The notes under the pieces: generated by a model | The model's input: only the letters and a program-made list of their open reading frames with translations | What the model was told of the DNA's origin: nothing | Database searches by the model: none | Position numbers and translations under genes: made by a program | Shown: positions 39,578-41,919 of the stretch, piece by piece | Layout: each line of letters starts with the position of its first letter | Position numbering within the stretch: the stretch's first letter is position 1 | Assembly (NCBI GenBank): GCA_900545405.1 | Contig: UQYT01000020.1 | Location: 1 to 41,919, forward strand | Source of the DNA: an uncultured Eubacteriales bacterium | GTDB taxonomy: Bacteria > Bacillota > Clostridia > Oscillospirales > Oscillospiraceae | DNA: 41,919 bases | Reading direction: 5' to 3'

Positions 39578-39605
39578 ATTATGTACTTTTTTTCAGCAAA
39601 GTCAA
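39578..39605 (-). promoter_or_regulatory. promoter of nadE
   Basis: On the minus strand TTGACT (39600-39605), a 16-base spacer and CATAAT (39578-39583), about 30 bases before the start. Confidence 0.65.
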
Positions 39606-39613
39606 GGGAATTC

Positions 39614-39642
39614 TTGACGCAGAGGTGAAATTGCGTTAATCT
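39614..39642 (+). promoter_or_regulatory. promoter of glnN
   Basis: TTGACG (39614-39619), a 17-base spacer and TAATCT (39637-39642), back to back with the nadE promoter. Confidence 0.6.
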
Positions 39643-39679
39643 GTCTCATGTATTTTTTGAACTGAAAAGGTGATGAGCT

Positions 39680-41770
39680 TTGTCCGGCATAGAAGAGATA
39701 TTCGGTACGATGGTATTTTCCGACGCCGTCATGCGCGAGAGGCTGCCCCAGGACACCTACGCGGCGGTGCAGCGCACGATGCGCAGCGGGCGGCGCCTGC
39801 ACCCTGACACCGCCGAGGTCGTGGCCGCGGCGATGAAGGACTGGGCACTTGAAAAGGGCGCCACGCACTTCACGCACTGGTTCCAGCCCATGACCGGCGT
39901 CACCGCCGAGAAGCACGACAGCTTCCTCGCCCCGGACGGCGCGGGCGGGGTCATCATGGAGTTCTCCGGCAAGGAGCTCATCCACGGCGAGCCCGACGCC
40001 TCATCCTTCCCCTCCGGCGGGCTGCGCGCCACCTTCGAGGCCCGCGGCTACACCGCCTGGGACCCCACCAGCTACGCCTTCATCCGCGACCGCGTGCTGT
40101 ACATCCCCACGGCCTTCTGCTCCTACGGCGGCGAGGCGCTCGACCAGAAGACCCCGCTGCTGCGCTCCATGGAGGCCCTCTCGCGTCAGGCCCTGCGCGT
40201 GCTCAAGCTCTTCGGCACCGAGGCCACGGTGGTGCTGCCCATGGTCGGCGCCGAGCAGGAGTACTTCCTCGTCGAGCGCGACATGTACGAGCAGAGGCAG
40301 GACCTCATCTACACCGGCCGCACCCTCTACGGCGCGATGCCGCCCAAGGGCCAGGAGCTGGACGACCACTACTTCGGCACCGTCAAGCCCCGCGTCGCCG
40401 CCTTCATGCGCGAGATAAACGAGGAGCTCTGGCGCGTCGGCGTCACCGCCAAGACCGAGCACAACGAGGTCGCCCCCGCCCAGCACGAGCTCGCCTGCGT
40501 CTACAACACGGCCAACATCGCCGCCGACCACAACCAGCTCGTCATGGACGTCATGCAGAAGACCGCCAAGAAGCACGGCCTCGTCTGCCTGCTCAACGAA
40601 AAGCCCTTCGAGGGCGTGAACGGCTCCGGCAAGCACAACAACTGGTCCATGGCCACCGACACGGGCATCAACCTCTTCGACTCCGGCGAGACCCCGGGTG
40701 AGAACGCCCAGTTCCTGCTCTTCCTCTGCGCGGTCATCAAGGCCGTGGACGACTATCAGGACCTGCTGCGCATCTCCGTCGCCAGCGCGGGCAACGACCA
40801 CCGCCTCGGCGCCGCGGAGGCGCCCCCGGCCATACTCTCGCTCTTCCTCGGCGAGGAGCTAACCGGCATACTCGAGTCCATCGAGAACGACACCGCCTGC
40901 GACGTCCGGGAGAAGGAGCTCTTCAAGGTCGGCGTCCACGCCCTGCCGCGCTTCCCCAAGGACACGACGGACCGCAACCGCACCTCGCCCTTCGCCTTCA
41001 CGGGCAACAAGTTCGAGTTCCGCATGCCCGGCTCGGCGGCCTCCATCTCCTCGGCGAACATCGCGATCAACACCGCCGTGGCCGAGGAGCTGCGTCAGTT
41101 CGCCGACGAGCTCGAGAGCGCGGCCGACTTCAAGAGCGCGCTGCAGGGCCTCATCAAGCGGGTCGTGCGCGAGCACAAGCGCATCATCTTCAACGGCAAC
41201 GGCTACGACCCCGCCTGGGTCGAGGAGGCCGAGCGCCGCGGGCTGCACAACCTCCGCTCCACGCCCGAGGCCCTGCCCCACCTGCTCGACGCGCCCAACG
41301 CCGAGCTCTACGCCCGGCACAGGGTCTTTTCCCACGCCGAGCTGCGCTCAAGGCTGGAGATAAGGCAGGAGGAGTACTGCAAGCTGGTGGTCATCGAGGG
41401 CAAGACCGCCCTGGCCATGGCCAGGCGCGAGATACTGCCCGCCGTCAGCGCCTTTGCAAGCCGCCTCGCCGCCTCCGCCGCGGCGCTCCAGGCGGCGCTG
41501 CCCGCCGCCTGCCCCGAGTTTGAGCTCAGCACCGCGGGCAGCCTGGTGCAGCTCTCCGACGCCGCCAGCGGCCTGGTCCGCCGGCTGGAGGACCTGCTCG
41601 TCCGCGCCGACCAGCTGCAGTCGCCGCAGGAGAAGTCCTTCTTCCTGCACGACCAGGTGCTCCCCGTCATGGGCGCCCTCCGCGCCGCCTGCGACGACAT
41701 GGAGACCATCACCGCCAAGGACGCCTGGCCCTTCCCGACCTACGGCGAGCTGCTCTTCGGCGTCAAATAA
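39680..41770 (+). CDS. glnN: type III glutamine synthetase
   Basis: A 696-residue enzyme making glutamine from glutamate and ammonia. The start is a TTG at 39680, supported by AAAGGTGA 6-7 bases upstream. Type III features: THWFQPMTGVTAEKHDSF near residue 63, LPMVGAEQEYFLVE, GVTAKTEHNEVAPAQHELA, NGSGKHNNWSMATD, SVASAGNDHRLGAAEAPPA and FAFTGNKFEFRMPGS. The long helical C-terminus from ~460 is typical. The length is normal for the GlnN class. Its closing codon is just before the degraded end of the window. Confidence 0.95.
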   Translation: MSGIEEIFGTMVFSDAVMRERLPQDTYAAVQRTMRSGRRLHPDTAEVVAAAMKDWALEKGATHFTHWFQPMTGVTAEKHDSFLAPDGAGGVIMEFSGKELIHGEPDASSFPSGGLRATFEARGYTAWDPTSYAFIRDRVLYIPTAFCSYGGEALDQKTPLLRSMEALSRQALRVLKLFGTEATVVLPMVGAEQEYFLVERDMYEQRQDLIYTGRTLYGAMPPKGQELDDHYFGTVKPRVAAFMREINEELWRVGVTAKTEHNEVAPAQHELACVYNTANIAADHNQLVMDVMQKTAKKHGLVCLLNEKPFEGVNGSGKHNNWSMATDTGINLFDSGETPGENAQFLLFLCAVIKAVDDYQDLLRISVASAGNDHRLGAAEAPPAILSLFLGEELTGILESIENDTACDVREKELFKVGVHALPRFPKDTTDRNRTSPFAFTGNKFEFRMPGSAASISSANIAINTAVAEELRQFADELESAADFKSALQGLIKRVVREHKRIIFNGNGYDPAWVEEAERRGLHNLRSTPEALPHLLDAPNAELYARHRVFSHAELRSRLEIRQEEYCKLVVIEGKTALAMARREILPAVSAFASRLAASAAALQAALPAACPEFELSTAGSLVQLSDAASGLVRRLEDLLVRADQLQSPQEKSFFLHDQVLPVMGALRAACDDMETITAKDAWPFPTYGELLFGVK

Positions 41771-41919
41771 GGCCGGGTACAATATAATAAAAGCGGCGCC
41801 CCCCCCCCCCAAACCCCCGGGGGGGGGGTTTTTTTTTTTGGGGGGGGAATTTTAATAAAAAAAACGCGAGGAGGGTGTGTTTATTAAAAAAAAACAAGGG
41901 GGGGAGAGGCAGGCGGGGG
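41771..41919. other. low-quality homopolymer end
   Basis: After glnN the sequence turns into runs of C, G, T and A of 7-13 bases, unlike anything else in the window. It looks like a sequencing or assembly artefact at a contig end. No feature can be supported. Confidence 0.75.

Overview
The window looks like a Gram-positive, Clostridia-class chromosome (probably an Oscillospirales-like gut anaerobe). The basis is a GC-rich backbone with purine-rich Shine-Dalgarno sites, spo0A, a type III glutamine synthetase, a YqhQ-PrmC-RecA-RecX-RimO-PgsA gene string, a 2-hydroxyacyl-CoA dehydratase pair, and clostridial-type mobile elements. Species was not determined. The last ~150 bases are homopolymer-rich and look like a poor contig end.

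Layout. 1-5591: one end of an integrative/conjugative-type element of lower GC, all on the minus strand (PcfB/DUF3801, DUF4313, antirepressor, DUF6017 replication-type protein, ParB, ParA). It stops beside rpsI; repeats and two tandem terminators lie upstream of parA. 5878-24393: backbone. It holds rpsI-rplM with a leader, a TtcA-like PP-loop enzyme, an operon DUF5058 / membrane protein / M20 peptidase / MFS, a SleB-like hydrolase, spo0A, an operon DUF3810 / DUF624 / SGNH hydrolase, then a long string response regulator / kinase / yqhQ / prmC / recA / recX / rimO / pgsA, a phosphopantetheinyl transferase and tRNA-Leu(CAA). 24428-30957: an island next to the tRNA, flanked by a 13-bp direct repeat. 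It carries a ClpP-fold serine protease with a tiny acidic partner, CD3324-type and sigma/HTH small regulators, a nonsense-interrupted C-N hydrolase, a Vat-like acetyltransferase and a large serine recombinase whose reading frame runs through the right repeat into flanking DNA. 31153-41770: backbone again. It holds a broken Nif11-type peptide gene with a GG motif, a membrane protein plus carboxypeptidase-regulatory-like repeat protein, a 395-bp inverted-repeat element with a partial second copy, the dehydratase operon, a lipoprotein with an in-frame TGA, a ribbon-helix-helix-like gene divergent from a 49-aa gene, nadE and glnN.

Most notable: Spo0A has Glu in place of the phospho-accepting Asp and has lost its acidic pocket, while its DNA-binding domain is intact and a cluster of 0A-box-like sites lies upstream. 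Next are the protease/small-protein cassette, the repeat-flanked recombinase island, the Nif11 remnant, a 13-bp hairpin covering the ribosome binding site of the DUF5058 gene, and the inverted-repeat element. Three genes are interrupted by single stops (TAA, TAG, TGA), which are either decay or assembly error. All family names come from reading motifs by eye; no searches were run.
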